Both the position numbers and the translations under genes were made by a program. Shown piece after piece: positions 21,096 through 28,271 of a stretch of DNA of 64,000 bases (the first letter of the stretch is position 1; every line of letters starts with the position of its first letter). Source of the DNA: Nitrincola alkalilacustris (GTDB lineage: Bacteria; Pseudomonadota; Gammaproteobacteria; Pseudomonadales; Balneatricaceae); assembly GCF_008973755.1 (NCBI RefSeq), contig NZ_WBOM01000007.1, positions 124,001 to 188,000 on the forward strand, in the 5' to 3' direction. Below the pieces are notes generated by a model. The model searched no databases, had not been told where the DNA came from, and worked only from the letters and a program-made list of their open reading frames with translations.

Positions 21096-21585
21096 GCTGG
21101 TCTGGATTCCGTTTGCAGCTGGGGCAGGTGCCAAGCACCTCAACCGTCTCCTGGTCGATACTGAAGCCCATATTGTTTGCCTGGCGGTTGAGGGCGCTGT
21201 GGACAGGGTCCGACTTGACCTCAAGTGTCTGATGGCACTCGCGGCAGATGAAAAAATAGCCGGTATGCTCGGCATCAGGCTGTGAGCAGCCGATAAAGGC
21301 GTTCAGTGATGCCAGGCGATGCACCAGCCCCTGCTCCTGCAGAAACTCCAGTGCGCGATATACAGTGGGGGGCGCAGAGTTGAAGCCGGCTTCTGCGAGC
21401 GCGGGCAGCAGATCATAGGCTCCCAGTGGCTTGTGGCTCTGCCAGATCAGGCGCAACACCAGCTCTCTGATCGGTGTGAAACGCAGCTGTTTCTTCCGGC
21501 ACAGGGCTTTGGCACGTGCCAGAGCCTCGTCTATACAGGTCTGATGGTTGTGTTTTTCAGTGAAAACTGTGTCGTGTCTGAGCAT
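21088..21585 (-). CDS. zur: zinc uptake regulator Zur (Fur family)
   Basis: Zinc-responsive repressor, 165 residues. The N-terminal winged helix contains RFTPIRELVLRLIWQ and PPTVYRALEFLQEQGLVHRL. The dimerisation domain carries the structural-zinc cysteines ICREC and CPSC plus His residues. It heads the operon with znuC and znuB and faces znuA across a 72-bp region with a Zur box, so it likely represses itself and both arms of the uptake system. Confidence 0.95.
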   Translation of the reverse strand: MLRHDTVFTEKHNHQTCIDEALARAKALCRKKQLRFTPIRELVLRLIWQSHKPLGAYDLLPALAEAGFNSAPPTVYRALEFLQEQGLVHRLASLNAFIGCSQPDAEHTGYFFICRECHQTLEVKSDPVHSALNRQANNMGFSIDQETVEVLGTCPSCKRNPDQHA

Positions 21586-21610
21586 GGTAACCGCACATCA
21601 AAACATTTAT

Positions 21611-21623
21611 GTTATATTATAAC
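21611..21623. promoter_or_regulatory. Zur operator in the zur/znuA divergent promoter region
   Basis: GTTATATTATAAC, palindromic apart from its centre, matches the core of the known gammaproteobacterial Zur box (GTTATAnTATAAC). It lies between divergent zur-znuCB and znuA, 25 bases from the zur start and 35 from the znuA start, and would overlap both promoters. Confidence 0.85.
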
Positions 21624-21657
21624 TTACTATTTCAGAAATCGTCAGGATTAAACCGTG

Positions 21658-22806
21658 ATGCCAAAGCTTGCTTCTCTTACCCGCGTACTGCCGCTTGCGG
21701 CCAGTGTTCTTTTTGCCGGCTCAGTCAACGCCACTCAGGTAGTGACCAGTATAAAGCCTCTGCAGTTGATAGCCAGTGCGATAGGTGATGGCGTGACGGA
21801 ACCGGAGCTGTTATTGCCGGAAAACGCATCGCCTCACAGCTTTACTCTGCGTCCTTCCGATATGCAGAGATTGACCGAGGCTGAGTTGATCTTCTGGGTC
21901 GGTCCGGATCTGGAGCAGTCACTGTCACGGCCTTTGCAGCGCACCAATGCCCGAGTCGTGCAGCTCTATATGGCTGATGCAGGACATGACGACCATAAAC
22001 ACGAAAGTGAAGGTCATGGTCATAAGCATGATGAGCACAAGCACGATGACCATGACCACAAGCATGATGAGCACAAGCACGATGACCATGACCACAAGCA
22101 CGATGATCATGGTCATAAGCATGATGAGCACAAGCATGATGATCATGGCCATAAGCATGACGAGCACAAGCACGATGATCATGGTCATAAGCATGATGAG
22201 CACAAGCACGATGATCATGGCCACAAGCATGATGAGCATAAGCACGATGATCATGGTCATAAGCATGATGGACACGAACACGACGGCCATGACCATGATG
22301 CCCATATCTGGCTCGATCCGATAAATGGGATTCGTATTGCCGAGACAATGGCCGCAGCGATGACTGAATTGAAGCCGGAGCATGCGGGTCGTATCGCTGA
22401 AAACCTGCAGCGGTTCAAGGAAGAAACTCAGAACCTGGACAGTACATTGAAAACTCAGCTGTCTGAACTCTCAGATAAAGGGTTTTTCGTATTTCATGAT
22501 GCCTATGGTCACTTTGTTGAGCATTACGGACTGAATCAACTGGGATATTTCACTCTGGATCCATCACGCCAGCCAGGTGCGCGCCATCTTGCTGATATTC
22601 GCAGCGCCCTTGAGGCAGGAGAGGCGGTCTGTGTATTCAGTGAACCTCAGTTTACGCCTGCAGTAGTTGAGTCCGTGGTGCGTGGGATAGAGATCCGACA
22701 TGGTGTGTTGGACCCCTTGGCCAGTGATATTGCTGTCGCTCCAGGCGCCTATCAGGTTTATCTGCAGCAGCTGGCAGATAGCTTCAGCGACTGCCTGGGT
22801 AGCTGA
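21658..22806 (+). CDS. znuA: zinc-binding periplasmic protein ZnuA with very long His-rich loop
   Basis: Solute-binding component of the zinc importer (cluster A-I). It has 382 residues, longer than the usual 300-330 because of a His/Asp/Lys-rich insert at about 108-220. A signal peptide of about 26 residues ends at VNA-TQ. Zinc ligands: His in ENASPHSF, His in AHIWLDP, His in FHDAYGHFVEHYG and the C-terminal Glu/Asp region. The loop is built of 12-residue units (HKHDEHKHDDHG type) from a 36-bp DNA repeat. GTG at 21655 directly precedes the chosen ATG; AGGA at 21644-21647 could serve either. Confidence 0.95.
   Translation: MPKLASLTRVLPLAASVLFAGSVNATQVVTSIKPLQLIASAIGDGVTEPELLLPENASPHSFTLRPSDMQRLTEAELIFWVGPDLEQSLSRPLQRTNARVVQLYMADAGHDDHKHESEGHGHKHDEHKHDDHDHKHDEHKHDDHDHKHDDHGHKHDEHKHDDHGHKHDEHKHDDHGHKHDEHKHDDHGHKHDEHKHDDHGHKHDGHEHDGHDHDAHIWLDPINGIRIAETMAAAMTELKPEHAGRIAENLQRFKEETQNLDSTLKTQLSELSDKGFFVFHDAYGHFVEHYGLNQLGYFTLDPSRQPGARHLADIRSALEAGEAVCVFSEPQFTPAVVESVVRGIEIRHGVLDPLASDIAVAPGAYQVYLQQLADSFSDCLGS
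22024..22260 (+). repeat. 36-bp in-frame tandem repeat inside znuA
   Basis: Six full 36-bp copies (22024, 22060, 22117, 22153, 22189, 22225) plus one 21-bp partial copy at 22096-22116, differing by a few mostly silent C/T changes. Each encodes 12 residues rich in His, Asp and Lys. The neighbouring sequence on both sides is also His-rich but less regular. Confidence 0.95.
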
Positions 22807-22874
22807 ACAGGTTACCTGAACCAGGAAAAAAACAGTGATCCCCTGTATTCCTTGAAAAAAAGTGCAATCGGGGC

Positions 22875-22903
22875 TTCACAAGAGGTATAGGGGCCGATAT
22901 AAT
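22875..22903 (+). promoter_or_regulatory. stable-RNA promoter for the tRNA-Leu pair
   Basis: TTCACA (22875-22880), 17-base spacer and TATAAT (22898-22903), followed by the GC-rich discriminator GCGCCCC typical of stringently controlled tRNA promoters. The tRNA begins 14 bases after the -10. Confidence 0.8.
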
Positions 22904-22917
22904 GCGCCCCACTTTAC

Positions 22918-23004
22918 GCAGATGTGGTGGAATTGGTAGACACGCTAGCTTCAGGTGCTAGTGCCTTCACGGGCGTGGGAGTTCGAGTCTCCCCATCTGC
23001 ACCA
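22918..23004 (+). tRNA. tRNA-Leu (anticodon CAG), copy 1
   Basis: 87 nt including encoded CCA. Acceptor GCAGATG pairs with CATCTGC, with the long variable arm of class II tRNA-Leu. Anticodon loop TTCAGGT at 22950-22956 gives anticodon CAG (22952-22954), reading CUG. Confidence 0.97.
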
Positions 23005-23081
23005 CTCTTCCTCAAGGAAGGTGATGCAGCTCAGCGGCGTAACAGTGAAAATCCGGCGCGGATCAAAAGCGCAACCCAAAC

Positions 23082-23168
23082 GCAGATGTGGTGGAATTGG
23101 TAGACACGCTAGCTTCAGGTGCTAGTGCCTTCACGGGCGTGGGAGTTCGAGTCTCCCCATCTGCACCA
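23082..23168 (+). tRNA. tRNA-Leu (anticodon CAG), copy 2
   Basis: Identical in all 87 nt to copy 1, including CCA, with anticodon at 23116-23118. The 77-bp spacer has no promoter of its own that I can see, so both are probably processed from one transcript. Confidence 0.97.
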
Positions 23169-23357
23169 ACCTGAAAATCCTTCCAGATACCACAAAACGC
23201 CTTTCCCTCTTACAGGGTCATCGGCCGCTCATTACATGGTTTTTTCTCACTTTTTCTCTTACGTTTTTTACTGCAGGCGCCTTTTGCATGGTTTTCGGCT
23301 GCGTGCCAGCGACCGACCTCTGTCGGCCGCCAGAACTCCAGCCAATACCTGATATGA

Positions 23358-25034
23358 TCAGGTGATCCTGATGCTTGCCATCATGCCCAGTTCTTCATGC
23401 TCAATAATATGGCAATGGAACATCCAGTCGCCCGGATTGTGAAATACCAGCTTAAGCTTCAGGCTCTGGTTAGGTGCAAGGTTAACGGTATCCTGCCAGG
23501 CGCGTCTGTGCACTGGCTGCCAGTCACCCTCCCCCTCGCGAGAGGCTTCAACCTGGAAATGTGTGCCATGCACATGAAAAGGGTGATCCATATGTGAGAG
23601 GTTATGCACGACCCACTCTTCCACCTCGCCTCGCTTGCCTTCAAACATCGGTGGCGAGTCCATGGAGAACTGCTGCCCATTGATCAGAAAGAGGATTGGA
23701 GGCTTCTCCATGGCTGTAGCCATGCCAGAGCTGTCAGTTGCATGCTGATCATGACCGGCGTGTCGATCATGACCCTGATGACCCTGATGACCCTGATGAC
23801 CCTGATGACCCTGATGACCCTGGTGCCCCTGGTGCCCCTGGTGCTCCTGATGACCTTCATGTCCCATATGGCCCTGATGCTTCTCATTTGCACCATGAGC
23901 CATACCGGCCATGCCGGGCATCTCTTCGCTCAGCTCGATCAGTCGCACCACACTGGCTTCGCCCAGCACGGGCAGGCTTCGCAGGGTGGAAGGAAGCTGG
24001 ATGGCCGGGCGCACGGCGCTCTGGCGGGTCTGCAGGCTCAGTAGCTGTCCCGGTTGTCGATAATGGGCGGGTTCGGGTCCCATCCAGTCACGATCATACG
24101 GCTGGCTGGTCAATTCAAAGCGGGTGCCGGGGTTTTCGCTGATGCGTACGATGAGGTCGCAGCGCTGACCCGGAACCAGTAGATAGTTATCCACAACCTC
24201 CGGTTGCTCAATCAGGCCGCCATCCGTGCCGATCAGCATCAACTGATGTCCCTCAAGGTTCAGCTTGAGATAGCGCCCGGAACAGGCGTTGATCAGACGC
24301 AGGCGCAGCGTGCTGCCCGGATCGACCTCCAGCACAGGCTGATACTGCCCGTTCACCAGCAGCAACTCGCCTTCGCGTCCGTTCATCCAGTCTGCCGGGG
24401 TATGCGGTGCCACCTGTGCCTGATCATCCAGACGCAGGTCGGTCACCATCAGGAGGTGTTCCTCAATCCCATCCGGCAGCTCCGGTGTTTTGGGTCTGAC
24501 CATAAAAGCGCCCGCCAGGGAGTGGGCTATCTGTTCAGCGGTATGGTCATGCGGGTGCGGATGGAACCAGTGCATGCCGGCATTACCTTCGGGAACGGTA
24601 AAGCGATAGTGCAGCGTCGAGTCGGGAAGAATCGCGTGATGCGGTCCACCATCCTGATCACCCGGAACCATCAGGCCGTGCCAGTGAACGGTGGTGGGCT
24701 GGCGAAGCTGATTGCTGACCGGAATGCTGACCTCCTCGCCTTCGGTCACCTCAATCAGGGGTGTCAGCAGATTATTATATAGCCATAGCTCGGTCTGCTT
24801 GCCTGGAATCAGCTCAACACCGTGAGGAGCCGTTGTGAGGGCGTGATGGAAGCCTGCGCCGTTGGCCTGATTGATCAGTCGTGGCAAGGGGCGCAGTGGC
24901 TGGCCTATGGCTGGCATCAGTGTTGAAGCGCTTGCTGTGGCGGTGTTGACCCCCCGGCTGTGCAGCAGCCATCCGGCAACCGGGACTGTAAGCAGGCCAA
25001 GCGCACCCAGGCGCAAGAATTGACGACGTTGCAT
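23358..25034 (-). CDS. Tat-exported multicopper oxidase (CueO/CopA-like)
   Basis: Periplasmic multicopper oxidase of 558 residues, likely oxidising Cu(I) for copper detoxification. It has a twin-arginine signal (RRQFLRLG) and three cupredoxin domains. Copper motifs: TTVHWHGLMVPG and GMHWFHPHPHDH near the N-terminus, HPFHVHGTHFQV and DWMFHCHIIEHEELGMM at the C-terminus. A Met/His insert at about 373-440 begins MPGMAGMAHG and continues in HQG tripeptide repeats, comparable in place to the Met-rich segment of CueO but His-rich. The small His-rich gene upstream (48 bp gap) is probably co-transcribed. Confidence 0.94.
   Translation of the reverse strand: MQRRQFLRLGALGLLTVPVAGWLLHSRGVNTATASASTLMPAIGQPLRPLPRLINQANGAGFHHALTTAPHGVELIPGKQTELWLYNNLLTPLIEVTEGEEVSIPVSNQLRQPTTVHWHGLMVPGDQDGGPHHAILPDSTLHYRFTVPEGNAGMHWFHPHPHDHTAEQIAHSLAGAFMVRPKTPELPDGIEEHLLMVTDLRLDDQAQVAPHTPADWMNGREGELLLVNGQYQPVLEVDPGSTLRLRLINACSGRYLKLNLEGHQLMLIGTDGGLIEQPEVVDNYLLVPGQRCDLIVRISENPGTRFELTSQPYDRDWMGPEPAHYRQPGQLLSLQTRQSAVRPAIQLPSTLRSLPVLGEASVVRLIELSEEMPGMAGMAHGANEKHQGHMGHEGHQEHQGHQGHQGHQGHQGHQGHQGHQGHDRHAGHDQHATDSSGMATAMEKPPILFLINGQQFSMDSPPMFEGKRGEVEEWVVHNLSHMDHPFHVHGTHFQVEASREGEGDWQPVHRRAWQDTVNLAPNQSLKLKLVFHNPGDWMFHCHIIEHEELGMMASIRIT
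23771..23851 (-). repeat. 9-bp tandem repeat encoding His-Gln-Gly in the multicopper oxidase
   Basis: Nine consecutive 9-bp units read on the plus strand as GACCCTGAT (five identical), then GACCCTGGT, GCCCCTGGT twice and GCTCCTGAT. On the coding strand each encodes an HQG-phase tripeptide. The array is flanked by more irregular His-rich codons. Confidence 0.92.
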
Positions 25035-25082
25035 GATGTAATCCTTCTTCAGATAGATAGAGGCTGCAAAGCAGCGAACAGA

Positions 25083-25520
25083 TCAGGTTATCTGAAACAG
25101 GTTCCGTGGCGGTCGCTCCAGGCGCTCCTTCATGCGTTCAGATACTACTCGAGTGATGGAGGCCGGAGTTGGCGGGTGTGCATGCAGGATCAGAGTGGCC
25201 TGTGTACTCAGCGCAGGCCAGATGCAGCAGGCGATGCAGCTGGCCTGAGGCCACTGTGGGCAATCATCGCTGTGGTTCTGTATGTCAGCAACCATGGCAG
25301 CAGTTGCCTGCTGATGGGTGTGTTCTGAATGAGCAGTGGTTGTCTGCAATGCTGAATGTGATCTGCTGTGATGTGACAGGCTCTGATGGGACTTGTGGTG
25401 TGCCTTATCCTGAAACGAGCTGATTTGATAGGTGTTGGCGAGCGCATGAGATGGCAACAGCATCAGCAGCAGACTGAATGTCAGCAGAAGGCTGGTCAAG
25501 CGGCGAAGCCTGTTTCTCAT
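25083..25520 (-). CDS. small exported His- and Cys-rich protein of unknown function
   Basis: Protein of 145 residues that I do not recognise at family level. A signal peptide (MRNRLRRLTSLLLTFSLLLMLLPSHALA) is followed by a His/Ser-rich stretch (HHKSHQSLSHHSRSHS, then AHSEHTHQQ) at about 40-75, and a Cys cluster (CPQWPQASCIACCIWPAL) at about 93-110. A short basic tail follows. I chose the ATG at 25518-25520; ATG at 25539-25541 and an upstream start at 25577 are in frame but leave a charged extension before the signal. It lies directly upstream of the multicopper oxidase, so a role in periplasmic copper handling is plausible but inferred from context. Confidence 0.7.
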   Translation of the reverse strand: MRNRLRRLTSLLLTFSLLLMLLPSHALANTYQISSFQDKAHHKSHQSLSHHSRSHSALQTTTAHSEHTHQQATAAMVADIQNHSDDCPQWPQASCIACCIWPALSTQATLILHAHPPTPASITRVVSERMKERLERPPRNLFQIT

Positions 25521-25638
25521 GGTGCTATCCAAGAATCTCATAAACACTATTGAGCCAGCTTGGGGCCGAAAGTTCAAGGCGCTGCCTGTCTGGAGGTGCT
25601 GGTTTTGGCTATGGCGCGCAATCTGGGTGAGTAGTCTA

Positions 25639-25657
25639 AGGTATATGGAAGATACCT
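25639..25657. promoter_or_regulatory. inverted repeat upstream of copper genes and orphan tctC
   Basis: AGGTAT (25639-25644) and ATACCT (25652-25657) flank a 7-base spacer in the divergent region between the copper-related pair and the orphan binding protein. The geometry resembles MerR-family (CueR-type) operators but the arm sequence does not match their consensus. Either direction could be controlled. Confidence 0.35.
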
Positions 25658-25700
25658 AATAAAACTGAACCAGGGTGGTTTAACTGCACAGGAGTTCAAT

Positions 25701-26663
25701 ATGCTCTCTCGTCATTACACGTTTTTGCGCAGATTTTTCGTGTATGCACTTGTACTGTTCAGTCCGCTGCTGTCTGCTGCTCCTCTTCATCTGCTGATAC
25801 CCAGTGGGCCGGGTGGTGGCTGGGATACAACCGCACGTGAAGTTGCACGGGTGCTGCAGGGTGAGGGTTTGGTCGAAGAGGTGGTGCTGACTAATCTGGC
25901 GGGTGCTGGTGGCGGGCAAGCGCTTCTCAGCCTTATAGAGGGTGAGCAACCGGAATCAACGCTGATGGTGCAATCTCTTCCTCTGCTGCTGCGAAATCTG
26001 ACTGGTGTTTTTGATGTTGGCTTTCGAGATATTCAGCCGATTGCACTGATGATTGGTGCCCATCAGGTTGTGGTGGTCCGGGAAGAGGATGGTCATTCAA
26101 CAACGGCTGAGTGGCTCGCAGCGGTGCAATCAGACCCTGTGGCTCATGCTGTGGTGGGCGGTTCAGCTCCGGGTAGCCTGGACCATATCACGGCGGTGCT
26201 GTTGCTCACCCAGGCAGGCTTGACGGCGGGAGATGTCCGCTATGCACCCAGTGATGCGGGTGCAGATGCCTTGCGCCGATTCAGGCAGGGGCTCGGCTCG
26301 GCACTCGTTACTGGTTATGATCAGGTTGCCAATGAGTTGGCCTCGGGAGAGTTGCGGGTGCTTGGTATTGCCAGCCCTGAGCCGGTGGCTGATATTCCGG
26401 TTCCGACGTTTCGTGAGCAGGGCTATGATGTGGTGCTGGTGAATTGGCGAGGCTTTTTTGCGCGGGCAGGTCATTCAGATGATGTGTATGCTGCCTATCG
26501 TGAGCTGCTGGGTCAGTTGGCCATGACGAATGCCTGGAAAGAGGTTCTGGCACGCTATGGCTGGAGTGATTTTGTGTTGATGGGTGATGATCTGGATAGT
26601 TTTCTTGAGGCGCAGGAAGAGATGCTCAGGGATGTTTTGCGGGCTCTGGAGATTATTCAGTGA
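25701..26663 (+). CDS. orphan tripartite tricarboxylate transporter binding protein (TctC/Bug family)
   Basis: Periplasmic solute-binding protein of 320 residues. It has a signal peptide (cut near LSAAP) and the Bug-family opening LLIPSGPGGGWDTTAREVARVL, followed by NLAGAGGGQALL and PGSLDHITAVLL. No TctA or TctB genes are adjacent, the common situation for Bug proteins, which may share membrane partners or serve as sensors. AGGAG is 6 bases before the ATG. Ligand unknown; carboxylates are usual for the family. Confidence 0.88.
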   Translation: MLSRHYTFLRRFFVYALVLFSPLLSAAPLHLLIPSGPGGGWDTTAREVARVLQGEGLVEEVVLTNLAGAGGGQALLSLIEGEQPESTLMVQSLPLLLRNLTGVFDVGFRDIQPIALMIGAHQVVVVREEDGHSTTAEWLAAVQSDPVAHAVVGGSAPGSLDHITAVLLLTQAGLTAGDVRYAPSDAGADALRRFRQGLGSALVTGYDQVANELASGELRVLGIASPEPVADIPVPTFREQGYDVVLVNWRGFFARAGHSDDVYAAYRELLGQLAMTNAWKEVLARYGWSDFVLMGDDLDSFLEAQEEMLRDVLRALEIIQ

Positions 26664-26702
26664 GATGAGCGTTACGCCGATTACGCCAGGCAGCCATAAC
26701 GC

Positions 26703-26730
26703 AAAAAGCCCTGCATCACTGCAAGGCTTT
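26703..26730 (-). terminator. intrinsic terminator of tRNA-Phe
   Basis: On the minus strand AAAGCC-T-TGCA, loop GTGA, TGCA-G-GGCTTT forms a stem with one mismatch, followed directly by TTT. It ends 22 bases after the tRNA. On the plus strand the same hairpin may also stop the orphan tctC transcript. Confidence 0.8.
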
Positions 26731-26751
26731 GAAATATCTTTCAAATATAAG

Positions 26752-26827
26752 TGGTGCCCGGAGGCGGAATCGAACCACCGACACGAGGATTTTCAATCCT
26801 CTGCTCTACCGACTGAGCTATCCGGGC
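26752..26827 (-). tRNA. tRNA-Phe (anticodon GAA)
   Basis: 76 nt including encoded CCA. Acceptor GCCCGGA pairs with TCCGGGC. Anticodon stem GAGGA/TCCTC holds loop TTGAAAA, anticodon GAA at 26792-26794. T-arm GGTTCGATTCC is standard. Confidence 0.97.
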
Positions 26828-26841
26828 AACCTGAGGCGCGT

Positions 26842-26870
26842 ATTTAAAAGGAAAGCCTTGTTGATGTCAA
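26842..26870 (-). promoter_or_regulatory. promoter of tRNA-Phe
   Basis: On the minus strand a perfect TTGACA -35 (26865-26870), 17-base spacer, and TTAAAT -10 (26842-26847), followed by a GC-rich discriminator (ACGCGCC). Confidence 0.8.
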
Positions 26871-26931
26871 ACACTTTTTCAAAACTTCCGGAAAATTGCT
26901 TTTCAGTATCTCAAGTTTGGGCGTTCTCGTA

Positions 26932-28140
26932 TCAGAGCCTTGCCGATAAAATTGCTTGCAGCTCTCTATCCGTAAGCAGGATAGGGTTTGTTTTCATACT
27001 GCCGCCTCGTGCATTGGCCACTACACGTGCGAAATCCCCTTCTGTCATTCCAAACGCGTGCAAACGAGGCAGGTTCAGCCGGTCAACCCAGTCTCTCAAT
27101 TGAGTTACCAGTCCTTCAAGGGCCTGGTTGTCACTGAGGGTTTCGTTATCTGCCAGCAGCCTGCCGACCCGGGCGTATTTTGTCAGTGCAGCGCTGTCAG
27201 CTGTGCGTGCCTGCAGGGCGGCGATATTGATCGCCGTAGCTTCCGCCAGCAGTGTTCCACAAACCACGCCGTGTGGGATAGGAAAGAATGCACCAAGTGG
27301 AGAAGCCAGGCCATGAACAGAGCCCAGGCCCGCCTGAGCCAGAGTGATGCCCGACATCATTGAGGCATAGGCAAGCTGACTGAAGCCGCTCTCTGCCTGA
27401 GGGTGACCTGCCTGAGGGTGTTCTGTCTCCCATGCCGACCAGAAGCCCGCGCAGAACGCTTGCATACCGGACCATGCCAGTGCGTCGGTCAGTACGCTGG
27501 CATTGCTAGACACATAGGATTCCAGCAGTTGTGTGAAAGCATCCATACCATTCGCCGCGATCAGCGATTTGGGGCAATCGCGCAGCAGGTCAGGATCGAC
27601 AATCGCTGTATGCGGCACGAGCGCATCATGGCGAAAGGATTTCTTGAAACCTTCGGCGCCCTGAATACTCAGGACGGCATTTTTGGTCGCCTCGCTGCCT
27701 GTGCCTGCGGTGGTCGGGACCGCAATCAGAGGTGTTGCCGGTCCTGTATATTCAAGCCCCTTGCCGACGCCTTCAAGATAATCCATCACCGAGTGACCGC
27801 TCGGCAGCAGCCCTGCCACGGCTTTGGCCGCATCCAGAGCACTGCCTCCACCAATACCCACGACTATATCTATCTGTGAGTCTCGATAGTCAGCGACTGC
27901 CTGATCCACCCACTGTGGTGACGGCTCACCGCTCACGTGCAGCAGATGCCATGTCATGCCTGCCGCTGCCCACTCCTGCTGCAGGGTTTGCCAGAGAGGA
28001 GTCTGAATAAATGACTGACGACCGGTGATCACCAGTGCTGTGCGACCATGCTGCAGCATGCATGGCGTCAGTCTGGACAGGCTGCCTGCACCGAAATGTA
28101 TCTGTGGCAGACGGCTGAGTGAAAAAGGGGTGATCAGCAT
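26932..28140 (-). CDS. iron-type (group III) alcohol dehydrogenase
   Basis: NAD(P)-dependent dehydrogenase of 402 residues. The N-terminal Rossmann-like domain has GGGSALDAAK. The helical metal domain has AVPTTAGTGSEATKNAV, IVDPDL, ANGMDAFTQLLESYVS and VHGLASPLGAFFPIPHGVVCG. Where FucO-type enzymes have His as second iron ligand (DALTHAIE), this protein has Gln (DAFTQLLE); the other ligands (Asp and two His) are kept. The ATG at 28140 has AAAGGAG 9 bases upstream. It is next to agmatine/putrescine genes; a role with a C4 alcohol or semialdehyde such as 4-hydroxybutyrate is possible but unproven. Confidence 0.88.
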   Translation of the reverse strand: MLITPFSLSRLPQIHFGAGSLSRLTPCMLQHGRTALVITGRQSFIQTPLWQTLQQEWAAAGMTWHLLHVSGEPSPQWVDQAVADYRDSQIDIVVGIGGGSALDAAKAVAGLLPSGHSVMDYLEGVGKGLEYTGPATPLIAVPTTAGTGSEATKNAVLSIQGAEGFKKSFRHDALVPHTAIVDPDLLRDCPKSLIAANGMDAFTQLLESYVSSNASVLTDALAWSGMQAFCAGFWSAWETEHPQAGHPQAESGFSQLAYASMMSGITLAQAGLGSVHGLASPLGAFFPIPHGVVCGTLLAEATAINIAALQARTADSAALTKYARVGRLLADNETLSDNQALEGLVTQLRDWVDRLNLPRLHAFGMTEGDFARVVANARGGSMKTNPILLTDRELQAILSARL

Positions 28141-28271
28141 GCACAAGACTCCTTTTGAGCTAAGCGGCGGTTGTGGGCCTGCCGTGGACTGCAGCGGCCT
28201 GTAACGGACAGTAGTGAAATAGTTAGCATGAGATTCTGTGGTCAGGTCTGAAGCCTAATCAAAGCGATCAC

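Noticed and set aside
22024-22260. Regular direct repeats that could suggest a CRISPR array
   Set aside because: The 36-bp units are contiguous with no unique spacers and are in frame inside znuA.
21947-22383. Long open frames in other phases across the znuA repeat
   Set aside because: The repetitive His codons keep all phases open; the products are low-complexity shadows of ZnuA.
22918-23168. Duplicated tRNA-Leu as flanks of an integrated element
   Set aside because: Only 77 bp lies between the copies and no integrase is nearby; simple tandem duplication explains it.
23119-23352. Open frame of 77 codons on the plus strand
   Set aside because: It starts inside the second tRNA-Leu and has no ribosome binding site or recognisable product.
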